Part shown: positions 51,254 to 58,845 of the stretch, in pieces
Numbering within the stretch: the stretch's first letter is position 1
How the letters are laid out: every line of letters starts with the position of its first letter
NCBI RefSeq assembly: GCF_003994855.1
Contig: NZ_CP034142.1
Location: 434,001-498,000 of the forward strand
Length of the DNA stretch: 64,000 bases
Reading direction: 5' to 3'
Origin: Marinobacter sp. NP-4(2019)
GTDB lineage: Bacteria; Pseudomonadota; Gammaproteobacteria; Pseudomonadales; Oleiphilaceae
The notes under the pieces: model-generated
What the model was told of the DNA's origin: nothing
The model's database searches: none
The model's input: the letters and a program-made list of their open reading frames with translations, nothing else
Program-made: the position numbers and the translations under genes

Positions 51254-51263
51254 ATGTTATAAC
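51254..51263. promoter_or_regulatory. Zur-like motif upstream of the zinc operon
   Basis: ATGTTATAAC, preceded by A-rich DNA. It contains the palindromic core GTTATAAC and resembles a gammaproteobacterial Zur half-site (AAATGTTATA). The right half is poorly conserved. The same 10 bases occur in the stronger site at 51653-51666. It lies about 93-102 bp upstream of the outer-membrane protein start. Confidence 0.5.
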
Positions 51264-51282
51264 GTTGCGTTTACAGTTGAAG

Positions 51283-51586
51283 TCAAAGCCAGTCCAGCGC
51301 CAGGACCAATCGTGGGTGCTCTCCAGGGGCCGGAGACCTGTGAACAAGGCCGCGCCCCTCGTTTCCGTCCGACGCTTCGCCCTTGAGCAGCCCAATGGAC
51401 CCGGTCGCAAGGCGCCCCACGTTACTGGCTCCCACCGATTGATCCGGCAAACCTCGTAACCCGGGGCTGCAACGAACGATTCCAGACAGCCAGGTTGATC
51501 TCGTCCCGAAAGATTTCAGTCAGGCATTCGGGCTGATCGCCGATAACGGCAATCGGCTTTCCCAGTGCTGCTGGTTTATGTGCCAT
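51283..51586 (-). pseudogene. Decayed DUF1826 gene (N- and C-terminal remnants)
   Basis: From ATG 51586, 54 codons read MAHKPAALGKPIAVIGDQPE and then IFRDEINLAVW, the N-terminus of DUF1826 proteins, before a stop at 51422. In another frame the minus strand then reads LATGSIGLLKGEAS, GRGLVHRSPAPGE and LVLALDWL with a stop at 51283-51285, the C-terminal family motif (KGE, HRSP, LDW). The central part, well over 100 residues in relatives, is missing. DUF1826 genes usually accompany COG0523 zinc genes. Here the COG0523 relic lies on the other side of a Zur-like palindrome. Confidence 0.75.
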
Positions 51587-51652
51587 GGCCTTGTCCTGAT
51601 GCTATGAGTTGAAAATGACAGGAGAGCAAGTCGTCGATTTCGGCATAAATGA

Positions 51653-51666
51653 TATGTTATAACATA
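51653..51666. promoter_or_regulatory. Zur-like palindrome between two zinc-gene relics
   Basis: TATGTTATAACATA is a perfect 14-bp palindrome with the TGTTATAACA core expected for the zinc-uptake repressor Zur. It lies between the DUF1826 relic (start 51586, minus) and the COG0523 relic (start 51746, plus), as a shared divergent operator would. Confidence 0.65.
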
Positions 51667-51745
51667 ATTAATGTGAAGCCTCAGGAATTCATTTTCAGCA
51701 CGCAGAGTAGAGAGAGATTATAAAATAACCATAAAAGACAACCGG

Positions 51746-51976
51746 TTGCCCGTTACTGTCCTGTCCGGTTTTCTTGGCGCCGGGAAGACCACGGTCCTGA
51801 ACCACATTCTGAATAATCGCGAGGGCTGCCGGGTGGCGGAGACGTTTACCTTCGCGGATGAAGACGGCACGAGTCTTTCCGATGTGGCTCGTCTGGACAC
51901 GGGCCTGTTCAACTTCGAAAAAGCCCAGCAGGCTCCCGGATGGCTGCGGGAAATGCGGGATGAACACTGGCCCTGA
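51746..51976 (+). pseudogene. Internally deleted COG0523 (CobW/ZigA-type) GTPase remnant
   Basis: A 76-codon frame joins three separate parts of a COG0523 zinc metallochaperone. MPVTVLSGFLGAGKTTVLNHI is the Walker A N-terminus. ETFTFADEDGTSLSDVARLDT is a segment normally about 60 residues further on. GLFNFEKAQQAPGWLREMRDE normally lies more than 100 residues beyond that. The G4 region, the CxCC metal site and most of the GTPase are gone. Beyond the stop, another frame at 51973 onward reads LSVWSQAEI, like the family C-terminus, so debris may extend to about 52090. Almost certainly inactive. Confidence 0.8.
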
Positions 51977-52016
51977 GCGTCTGGAGCCAGGCTGAAATCA
52001 GCCCGTCCTGGAGCCG

Positions 52017-52175
52017 TCAACGGGATGTATCACTTCTACGCCGGGCGCCCTTGGGAATGGATTGCCCGCGGGCGCCGTGGCTTTGTGTGCCCGGGTTGGC
52101 CTGACGTTTTAAATCCAGCCACGCCCGAAAGATGCTGCTGGCGTTACCGGCCAATTGGGTTGCTGTTCTGCTCAT
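52017..52175 (-). CDS. Possible small protein, uncertain
   Basis: A 52-codon frame (MSRTATQLAGNASSIFRAWL...) preceded by a strong Shine-Dalgarno (AGGAGAGGG). It starts near a Fur-type site and is divergent from the gene at 52328. It overlaps probable debris of the COG0523 relic and resembles no family I know. It may be the 5' end of a lost gene. Confidence 0.25.
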   Translation of the reverse strand: MSRTATQLAGNASSIFRAWLDLKRQANPGTQSHGARGQSIPKGARRRSDTSR

Positions 52176-52232
52176 CTCACCCTCTCCTGTTGGTCTCGAC
52201 TTATGGGAAGGTTAGCAGTTAAAAAAACTGAT

Positions 52233-52251
52233 GCAAACAATTCTCATTAGC
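52233..52251. promoter_or_regulatory. Partial Fur box
   Basis: On the minus strand this reads TAATGAGAATTGTTTGC, close to common Fur sites (AATGAGAATnATT). It lies 30 bp upstream of the stronger Fur box. Confidence 0.5.
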
Positions 52252-52280
52252 GATTACAAGTCCGGCGCTTGCAAATAAAA

Positions 52281-52299
52281 GATAATGAGAAGTATTATC
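52281..52299. promoter_or_regulatory. Fur box
   Basis: GATAATGAGAAGTATTATC matches the 19-bp Fur consensus GATAATGATAATCATTATC at 16 positions. It ends 28 bp upstream of the start of the next gene, so iron repression of that gene is likely. Confidence 0.8.
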
Positions 52300-52327
52300 A
52301 TCTAATAAATCAACATGAGGAGCCGAT

Positions 52328-52798
52328 ATGGAATTTTTGTGCCCCAATCACCGCCGTGTATTTGCCGACTTGCCGTTGGATGAACAAAAGGAGTTGTGGC
52401 TGGTCTGGATGGAAAACGCGTTCGCCCGATATGAGAAGGGGGACTGGCGCAATGTCATCACGATGTCCGGTAGTGCGTTCGATCTGGCCTGCCTGTGTCA
52501 CCGTCATCATGATCAGTGCATGCACATTGAGCTGACTCTTTCGGCGATACTGGTATTTCGTGCATTGTGGGACCAGGGTGATCATTACGGCGCGGACCGG
52601 GTTCTGGCAAGGGCGCTGGAGCAGCTGCAGCCCGATGGCCTGTGCGCGTCCGATCCAGATGGCTGTTGTGGCGTTGAGGAGTGCATGGAGGTATTGCTGG
52701 ACACCTCCATGCACTGTGACTTCTTTGCCGACTATCTCAACTGGCCCACAACGCCCTTTGCTCCTCGGGCCGCACGCCCTGCCCGGGTGCTTCATTGA
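52328..52798 (+). CDS. Fur-regulated Cys/His-rich protein of unknown function
   Basis: A 156-residue cytosolic-looking protein that I do not recognise. It has no signal peptide or TM helix. It contains clustered cysteines and histidines: CPNHRR near the N-terminus, CLCHRHHDQCMH (about residues 55-66), then CASDPDGCCGVEEC (about 106-119) and HCDFF. These could bind iron, zinc or an Fe-S cluster. The sequence is otherwise mostly helical and TPR-like (ENAFARYEKGDW, LARALEQL). ATGAGGAGCCGAT precedes the ATG. The gene lies directly behind a good Fur box and appears monocistronic. Confidence 0.75.
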   Translation: MEFLCPNHRRVFADLPLDEQKELWLVWMENAFARYEKGDWRNVITMSGSAFDLACLCHRHHDQCMHIELTLSAILVFRALWDQGDHYGADRVLARALEQLQPDGLCASDPDGCCGVEECMEVLLDTSMHCDFFADYLNWPTTPFAPRAARPARVLH

Positions 52799-52898
52799 GG
52801 GAGCAGGTATGTAAAAGTCCTATGGTCGTTCGCTACCTACCTGTATAAACTCGGTCCTGATTCATCTGTATCTAATGGCCTCAGGAGGTAGAAACACC

Positions 52899-53324
52899 AT
52901 GGCAATCTGGACCCAGACCCCCAACCTCGAACAAATGATGGAAGCCAGCAGGAACACGGCGGTGCATCACATGGGCATCGAGTACCTGGAAGTTGGTGAT
53001 GATTATGTCAAAGGCCGCATGCCGGTTGATGAGCGCACCGTTCAGCCTTTTGGCATCCTGCACGGCGGTGCCTCCGTTGTGCTGGCGGAAACCCTGGGGA
53101 GCATGGCGGCGAACTGCTGCCTGAAAGACCCCAACACGGTTGCCGTGGGACTGGACATCAACGCCAATCACATTCGCCCGGTGACGGAGGGGTGGGTGTA
53201 TGGCACGGCCAGGGCGCTGCACATTGGCAGCGCCACCCAGGTGTGGGAAATCCGCCTTGAGAATGAACAGGGCAAGACCACCTGTATTTCCCGCCTGACC
53301 ATGGCCGTGACTAAACGTCCGTAA
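52899..53324 (+). CDS. PaaI/MenI-type hot-dog thioesterase
   Basis: About 141 residues, a hot-dog fold thioesterase. The motif PFGILHGGASVVLAETLGSMAA (HGG with downstream catalytic Glu) and INANHIRPV are typical of the YdiI/MenI group, which act on acyl-CoAs such as DHNA-CoA or aryl-CoAs. GGAGGTAG precedes ATG 52899. An in-frame ATG at 52875 is rejected. It is a second small thioesterase in the window, unrelated in context to the one at 44914. Confidence 0.88.
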   Translation: MAIWTQTPNLEQMMEASRNTAVHHMGIEYLEVGDDYVKGRMPVDERTVQPFGILHGGASVVLAETLGSMAANCCLKDPNTVAVGLDINANHIRPVTEGWVYGTARALHIGSATQVWEIRLENEQGKTTCISRLTMAVTKRP

Positions 53325-53414
53325 TACCGCCGGCCAATGAGTTTGCTGTGTGGTTACATCCGGAGGCAGGCGTATGGTATCAATATGTAGTAGCCTGCCA
53401 TTTGGAGGGTTTGC

Positions 53415-54092
53415 ATGGCCGACCGCAGGAGTGTGCCGCTATGGTGGCTGGCGCTTGCCGCTGGCCTTATTCCGTTTCTGACCATTCACATCACCTTTGT
53501 GGTCTCTGTGCTGGAAGGCCACGTTTCGGCCTGTATTCCGTACTGGGACAGCTGCACCAGCATCAGTCGCACCGGGCGGGATGGCATGGCCTATTTCATC
53601 TTCAAGGGTGCGATGCTACCAGCGGCCGTATTGGGCATTCTGTTCTGGTGGTTGAATGGCCACTGGTTGCGCCAGTTGGGAATTAATTCAACCGGAGTTG
53701 TATGGATTCCCTGGCTCGGGTTGATCGCCTGCCTGTCATTGATGGCGTATACCCTGGCGCTCGGTCACACCGGTGACGGCTTCAACCTGGTTCGACGCAC
53801 CGGAGTGGTTCTGTATTTCTCGCTAACCTTCATTGCCGAACTCCTGGTCAGTGGCGCGCTCCGTAATCATCCGTCCTGGAGTAGTACCGGTTCACGGCTT
53901 CTGAAACTGTGCCAGTTCACGCTCGCAGTGGGTATCCTATCGGTCATTCTCGATGGCGTGGTGCCCGAATTTCATGACCAGAAGGACGACGCCTTTGAAT
54001 GGGTGCTGGCCCTGCTGATCAATCTCCATGCGCTCTGGCTGGCTATGCTGTGGCGGCGAAGCCGATTCCGGGCACGGCTGTGGGCGGACTGA
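53415..54092 (+). CDS. Six-TM membrane protein, possibly DRAM/Frag1-like
   Basis: A 225-residue protein with about six hydrophobic helices (about 9-30, 62-80, 95-116, 128-147, 165-182, 193-211). The first extracytoplasmic loop is CIPYWDSCTSISRTGRDG with two cysteines. This N-terminal helix-loop layout resembles Frag1/DRAM/Sfk1-type proteins, but I give that only as a suggestion. It has no evident operon partner; the TauE gene converges 8 bp beyond. Confidence 0.7.
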   Translation: MADRRSVPLWWLALAAGLIPFLTIHITFVVSVLEGHVSACIPYWDSCTSISRTGRDGMAYFIFKGAMLPAAVLGILFWWLNGHWLRQLGINSTGVVWIPWLGLIACLSLMAYTLALGHTGDGFNLVRRTGVVLYFSLTFIAELLVSGALRNHPSWSSTGSRLLKLCQFTLAVGILSVILDGVVPEFHDQKDDAFEWVLALLINLHALWLAMLWRRSRFRARLWAD

Positions 54093-54100
54093 AGCGGGGA

Positions 54101-54838
54101 TTACATCTGGAGTGTCAGTAAGCCACGAGCCAGAGCCGCCGCACCTGCTACGGTGGCGATTCCAAGAATAATAGGTCGAAGTCCGTCTACCGGCAGGCGG
54201 TGGACCAGTTTCCCCGAGAGCCAGAAACCGCCCAGAACACCGGGAAACGTGAGGGCGAACAGGTTGAGTTCCCGGGTGCCGAGATAGCCGGAGGCAAACA
54301 GCGCAGTGACGCTGAAAAAGCTGGCAACCAGAAAGAAGGCGGACATGTTCGCGCGCACCAATGGCCCCTTTTCATTCTGGTATATCAGCGCGATGGGCGG
54401 CCCGCCCACCGCGGTAATCGTACCCATGTAGGTGGACGCAGCACCCGCCAGCACGCTGTTGCGGGCGTTCAGTCTTGGGCGTAAGCCGCCAATGCTCAGC
54501 AGTACTCCGGTCAGTATCAGTACCCCGAAGATCAGCTCGAAGCCCTTGGGTGACAGGATTAGCAGTGTCAGGCCGGCAAGTACGGTGCCTAATGCACCGC
54601 CTCCGATGGCGAAACGTACTTCGCGGATCTGCAACGATTCATGGTACCGGAACAGCATGAATACCGTCAGAAGCACGGCGTTGAGAACGAGCGGGGCGGG
54701 CACAAATAATGGGCTGATCAGGAACAACAGTGGCGCGGAAAAAGTGCCTATACCGTAACCCGCAACTCCCTGTAGGCAAGCACCTGCAAGTAACGTCAGG
54801 TTGGCAAGCAGAATATGAACCAGGGATACTTCGTCCAA
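54101..54838 (-). CDS. Sulfite exporter TauE/SafE family permease
   Basis: A 245-residue protein with about eight TM helices and the two-fold TauE/SafE pattern (GVAGYGIGTFSAPLLFLISP near the N-terminus, GAASTYMGTITAVGGPPIALIYQ in the second half). Family members export or import sulfur-containing anions or organic acids. Substrate unknown. The start is TTG 54838 with no clear Shine-Dalgarno, so the exact start is uncertain. Confidence 0.85.
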   Translation of the reverse strand: MDEVSLVHILLANLTLLAGACLQGVAGYGIGTFSAPLLFLISPLFVPAPLVLNAVLLTVFMLFRYHESLQIREVRFAIGGGALGTVLAGLTLLILSPKGFELIFGVLILTGVLLSIGGLRPRLNARNSVLAGAASTYMGTITAVGGPPIALIYQNEKGPLVRANMSAFFLVASFFSVTALFASGYLGTRELNLFALTFPGVLGGFWLSGKLVHRLPVDGLRPIILGIATVAGAAALARGLLTLQM

Positions 54839-54947
54839 AACAAGTCACCGATTGAAGGTAAGGGATTTTGATAGCACAGTCCGGAAACGCCTGGAACTGA
54901 TAAACTGTGCCCCCTTTTTATCAGTATAGTGGAATGAGAGTATCCGG

Positions 54948-55412
54948 ATGACAGCTCAATCCTCCATTGAACAGCAACGCTGCCCCTGTGGTTCGGGCGA
55001 AGCCTACCATGCCTGTTGTCGGCCGTTGCATCAAGGCGGCCCGGCACCGACGCCGGAAGCGTTGATGCGCTCGCGTTATTGCGCCTTCGTGTTCAGGCTT
55101 GCCGACTATCTGCTGGAAACCTGGCACCAAAGTACCCGCCCCCCATTCCTGGATCTTGAACAGTCGCCGGACTGGTCGTCCCTTCGCATTCTTGAATCTT
55201 CTGTCCGGGGTGATGCCGGAACGGTACATTTCCGCGCGGTCTACCGTCTCGGCGATGGTTGGGGGTATCTGGAAGAGGTATCGAACTTCATAAGGGAAGA
55301 GGGGCGTTGGTACTACGTGTCCGGCGAAACTTCGGAAGGCCAGTTGAAACCCGGCCGCAACGAGCCGTGCCCCTGTGGTAGCGGTAAAAAATACAAGGCC
55401 TGTTGTCTTTGA
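54948..55412 (+). CDS. ychJ: YchJ-family protein with two SEC-C zinc motifs
   Basis: A 154-residue UPF0225/YchJ protein. The N-terminal SEC-C motif is CPCGSGEAYHACC, the middle NTF2-like domain contains PEALMRSRYCAFV, and a second SEC-C motif CPCGSGKKYKACC lies at the extreme C-terminus. Each motif should bind one zinc. The cellular role is not established. A truncated DUF3565 gene follows 5 bp later. Confidence 0.93.
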   Translation: MTAQSSIEQQRCPCGSGEAYHACCRPLHQGGPAPTPEALMRSRYCAFVFRLADYLLETWHQSTRPPFLDLEQSPDWSSLRILESSVRGDAGTVHFRAVYRLGDGWGYLEEVSNFIREEGRWYYVSGETSEGQLKPGRNEPCPCGSGKKYKACCL

Positions 55413-55417
55413 AGTCT

Positions 55418-55507
55418 ATGAAGCAACCCATTACCGGCTACCACAAAGATGCAGAAAACCACTGGGTTGCTCAGTTGGCTTGTGGTCACAACCAGCATGT
55501 GCGTCAT
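55418..55507 (+). pseudogene. Truncated DUF3565 gene
   Basis: Thirty codons (MKQPITGYHKDAENHWVAQL and ACGHNQHVRH) match the N-terminal half of DUF3565 proteins, small Cys/His proteins of about 65-80 residues. Immediately after HVRH the family sequence (PPW...RPWV and a C-x2-C) is absent, and the frame runs antisense through the 3' end of the SixA-CHAD gene to a stop at 55666. The junction coincides with that gene's stop codon, which points to a deletion joining two convergent genes. Confidence 0.75.
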
Positions 55508-56847
55508 GCTCTGATTTCACGAATTTTCCCGAGGGTAAGAATCTTGTTCCGCAGCTTGGCCTTTTTTCGTTTCAGGCTGTTTGTGAGAGTGTTGATTGTC
55601 CCGCTGCCGGTGTCGATGCAACTTTCCGTGTTCTGGAACTGTTCTAGCAGTTCAAGCTGGACATGAAGGTCCTGAAAATCACCCAGACATTGTTGCCACC
55701 GTTTCAGGTCCTTGATGCCCGCACCCAGGGTGGGTTTGTCCAGTTCAATCAGGTAACGGATGCGTTTGAGCAATTTGCGCAAGGTGTGGATGTCTTCGTC
55801 CGGGGAGTGTTCATCCAGTGTTAGTGCGAGTTCGTTGTAGTGACGTATACGCCGTGAAAGGGCGTTTCGGATATCCTGGTGGGTAAGCTTTCCGAGGAGT
55901 TTTCGGAAGGCGGAAGAGCTGATCAGTCGATACCAGTGGTCCATTTCCCGCTGATAGGTTGGTTTTTGCAGGTGCTCTTTTAGCTGCTGGTGTCGGGTAT
56001 TGGCTGCCGACTGGAAGAACGACAGCGCCCCGGCTTCGCCCAGTGTTTTGTCGAAATTTGCAATAAACACATGGAGATCTCGCAGGGCACTGGTTGCCCT
56101 GGCATGGCGCTTCAAGTGTCTGGACGCTTTTTTCAGGCCGGTGTCACCCGTCAGCTCGACCACGGATTCTGCAATGGCGCGGGAGCGCCTGATCGCGATC
56201 CGGTACTGGTGAAGAAACTCATCATCAAATCCGTGCATCACGCCGGCTTCCAGGTCCCGCATGAGTTGGTATTGATGAACCAGCACATCCGGAATGTGGT
56301 TTGCCAGCGGCTTGTTTGAGGTTCGTGGTGTCTTTTTGCGTTTGCGGATGAACTGCGAGTAGCTGATGTCTTTTGGTGTTAACAAGGCCTGCAACGTACC
56401 GCTTCGCTTCTTGAGTTGGCTCCACGGCCGTGCCGGCAAGCGAATGTGCATCAGGCTGCCGGTTGGAAAGCTGTCCGGTGGACTTTCAAGGAGGTACGAC
56501 GCCAGGTCCAGCAGGGCGGGGTTATGGCCGACGATGGTTATGGTGCGCTCATCCTCAGCGATCGCCAGCTGCTTCAGGAGAACCCGGTAGTCAAAGGTGT
56601 ACAGTTCTGCCTTGGTAATGATCCTGGTATGCGGGCCCTTTCCCGCCGTGATTCCTGCCAATGTCTGCGTGGCACGCCTGGCATGACTTGAAAGAACGAG
56701 GCCGTCCAGTGCGCCCAGGTGCTGTGCGGCCCGGGCCAGTGCCCGTAACTGCTGTTGACCACGGGCATTGAGCGGGCGTTCCTGGTCCCGGAGGGACTCG
56801 TCGGCCCAACTCGATTTTCCATGTCGTATCAGGAACAGGTCGGTCAT
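55504..56847 (-). CDS. SixA phosphatase-CHAD fusion protein
   Basis: A 447-residue protein. The N-terminal histidine phosphatase domain of SixA type (about residues 1-150) has the catalytic RHG in LFLIRHGKSSW, and VGHNPALLDLA carries the second His. The C-terminal CHAD domain (about 175-440) is all-helical, with conserved basic and His residues (DEFLHQYRIAIRRSRA, HTLRKLLKRIRYLIEL). CHAD domains bind inorganic polyphosphate. The fusion suggests a polyphosphate-linked phosphohistidine or phosphoester phosphatase. The final residue and stop lie at a probable deletion junction with the DUF3565 remnant. Confidence 0.88.
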   Translation of the reverse strand: MTDLFLIRHGKSSWADESLRDQERPLNARGQQQLRALARAAQHLGALDGLVLSSHARRATQTLAGITAGKGPHTRIITKAELYTFDYRVLLKQLAIAEDERTITIVGHNPALLDLASYLLESPPDSFPTGSLMHIRLPARPWSQLKKRSGTLQALLTPKDISYSQFIRKRKKTPRTSNKPLANHIPDVLVHQYQLMRDLEAGVMHGFDDEFLHQYRIAIRRSRAIAESVVELTGDTGLKKASRHLKRHARATSALRDLHVFIANFDKTLGEAGALSFFQSAANTRHQQLKEHLQKPTYQREMDHWYRLISSSAFRKLLGKLTHQDIRNALSRRIRHYNELALTLDEHSPDEDIHTLRKLLKRIRYLIELDKPTLGAGIKDLKRWQQCLGDFQDLHVQLELLEQFQNTESCIDTGSGTINTLTNSLKRKKAKLRNKILTLGKIREIRA

Positions 56848-57072
56848 GGGTGGCCTCGGTTGTCTGGTACTTTAGTCTACACCGGATTCAAGTCCGTAAC
56901 GGGCTGGCCGATACGTATCCCATCGTAATCAACTGTCGTTAAACGGATTGGTGGTTGCAACCCGTTGCCGTGACGAACTTGGGTAACACCGCCTTAACAA
57001 ACTGGAACAGATGTGGTTGCGGGCCTGTGCATAATTGCATATCAAGCACCGATAATAATGGGATACACGCCG

Positions 57073-58749
57073 ATGACACTGATGACCCGACTAAAAATCC
57101 GTTCCCGACTGCTACTGGCTGTATTGCTACCCGTCCTGCTGACGGCTGCCACCATTGCCTGGATTACTGCAAGTCAGATCAGTGCTAACGGAGAGGCAGA
57201 ACTCGAACGTCTGGAGGACAGCCTGCTGGATGCCCGTAAAACCGGGCTGAAGAATCTGGTGGATGCAGCCCGCGCCGTGGTCTTGGAAGCCAAGAACGAC
57301 CCCGACCTGTCGGAGCGGGAAGCCAAGGAGGCGGCGGCAGCCCGTTTGCGTTCGATTCGTTTCGACAAAACCAATTATGTCTTTGCGTACACCCGGGACG
57401 TCTACAATCTGGCCTATGCCCCGGATCCTTCGAAGGAAGGCCCCACGGATAATCCGACACTCAGGAAACTGGTTGGCAACCTGTTTGATGCTGCAGATAG
57501 CGGTGGTTTTTATGGGTACGATTGGGTGAACCCCGCTTCCGGCAACGAAGAACCCAAGGTGTCCTACTCGACGATTATTCCGGACTGGGACTGGATGGTC
57601 GGTGCCGGCGTATACGTGACGGATATTGACGCCGTGGTCAATGCCGCTCGCGAGGATATCGAAAAGAACATTCAGGCCACTCTTGGCATTATCCTGGCGG
57701 TGACGGTGATTGTCGTTCTGGCGGCGCTGGCCATTGGCCTGTTTGTTGGCCGCACGGTAACCAGGCCGCTGAAAGCCGTCAGTGACATGATGCAGGAAAT
57801 CGCCGACGGTGAGGGCGACCTGCGCCAGCGCCTGCCCGATGAAGGTACCGATGAGCTGGCGGAACTGGGGCGGCGCTTCAACAACTTCGTTATCAAGATC
57901 CAGAACACCATGCGTGAAGTGGGCAGCACCACGGAGCAAGTGGCCTCGGCTGCTGAAGAGTTGAGCCGGGTGGCGAACGAAACCCGGACGTCGGTCCAGG
58001 AGCAGGGATCGGAAACCGACCAGATTGCCTCCGCAATCAACGAAATGGCGGCAACCATCCAGCAGATTTCGGGTAACGCCAATGAGGTTGAGAGTGCCGC
58101 CTCAGACGCCGATCGCATGGCCCGCGATGGCGGTGAGACCATCACCAATGCGCAGGCTGCGGTTAACCGGCTGTCCGGCGAAATTGACGAGACTGCCCGC
58201 AGCATCAATGCCCTGGCTGAGAAGTCCGATGACATTCAGCAGGTGCTGGATGTGATTCATGCCGTTACCGAGCAGACCAATCTGCTGGCACTGAATGCGG
58301 CTATTGAAGCGGCGCGTGCCGGTGAACATGGTCGTGGTTTCTCGGTGGTGGCCGATGAAGTTCGTCAGTTGGCCAAGCGCAGCGCCGAGTCCGCGGACCA
58401 GATCCGCGAGATGATTGGTGGCTTCGTCAGTGAGTCACGAGCGGCAGTCGAGCGTATGAATGCGTCCCGTGATCATTCCACGGAAACCGTAGAGCGAATC
58501 AATCACGCCACCAGTGCGCTGGGCACCATCGAAAAATCGGTTGGCCAGATCCACGATCAGGTCACCCAGATCGCAACCGCGGCCGAGCAGCAAAGCCAGG
58601 TGGCAGAAGAGATCAACCAGAACGTGGTGCGCATTGTCGATGCCGCCCAGCGCAGCGATACCGGCGTGACCCAGACTAATGAGGCAAGCCATGAGCTGGC
58701 GCGTCTTGGCGAAAGCCTGCGGACCCTGGTTGGCCAGTTCAAGGTATAA
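57073..58749 (+). CDS. Methyl-accepting chemotaxis protein with single Cache domain
   Basis: About 558 residues: TM1 (about 13-33), a periplasmic sCache_2-type sensor (about 40-195) including FDKTNYVFAYTRD, GYDWVNPASGNEEPKVSY and WMVGAGVYVTDID, then TM2 (about 207-231), HAMP (about 232-285), and an MCP signalling domain whose tip reads VTEQTNLLALNAAIEAARAGEH. Cache receptors of this kind often sense small carboxylates. ATG 57073 or 57082 is preferred. An upstream in-frame start at 57013 lacks an SD. Confidence 0.92.
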   Translation: MTLMTRLKIRSRLLLAVLLPVLLTAATIAWITASQISANGEAELERLEDSLLDARKTGLKNLVDAARAVVLEAKNDPDLSEREAKEAAAARLRSIRFDKTNYVFAYTRDVYNLAYAPDPSKEGPTDNPTLRKLVGNLFDAADSGGFYGYDWVNPASGNEEPKVSYSTIIPDWDWMVGAGVYVTDIDAVVNAAREDIEKNIQATLGIILAVTVIVVLAALAIGLFVGRTVTRPLKAVSDMMQEIADGEGDLRQRLPDEGTDELAELGRRFNNFVIKIQNTMREVGSTTEQVASAAEELSRVANETRTSVQEQGSETDQIASAINEMAATIQQISGNANEVESAASDADRMARDGGETITNAQAAVNRLSGEIDETARSINALAEKSDDIQQVLDVIHAVTEQTNLLALNAAIEAARAGEHGRGFSVVADEVRQLAKRSAESADQIREMIGGFVSESRAAVERMNASRDHSTETVERINHATSALGTIEKSVGQIHDQVTQIATAAEQQSQVAEEINQNVVRIVDAAQRSDTGVTQTNEASHELARLGESLRTLVGQFKV

Positions 58750-58845
58750 ATTGAACGGGTAAACGGAACCCTTTGTCTTCGTCGTTCGTTTATTGGTGAC
58801 AGGGCGTCAGCTTTGTGACCAACAATAACAACGACGGATGAGACA

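Noticed and set aside
55403..55666. An 87-codon + strand protein
   Set aside because: Only its first 30 conserved codons are gene-like. The rest is antisense to the SixA-CHAD gene, so it is reported as a truncated DUF3565 gene.
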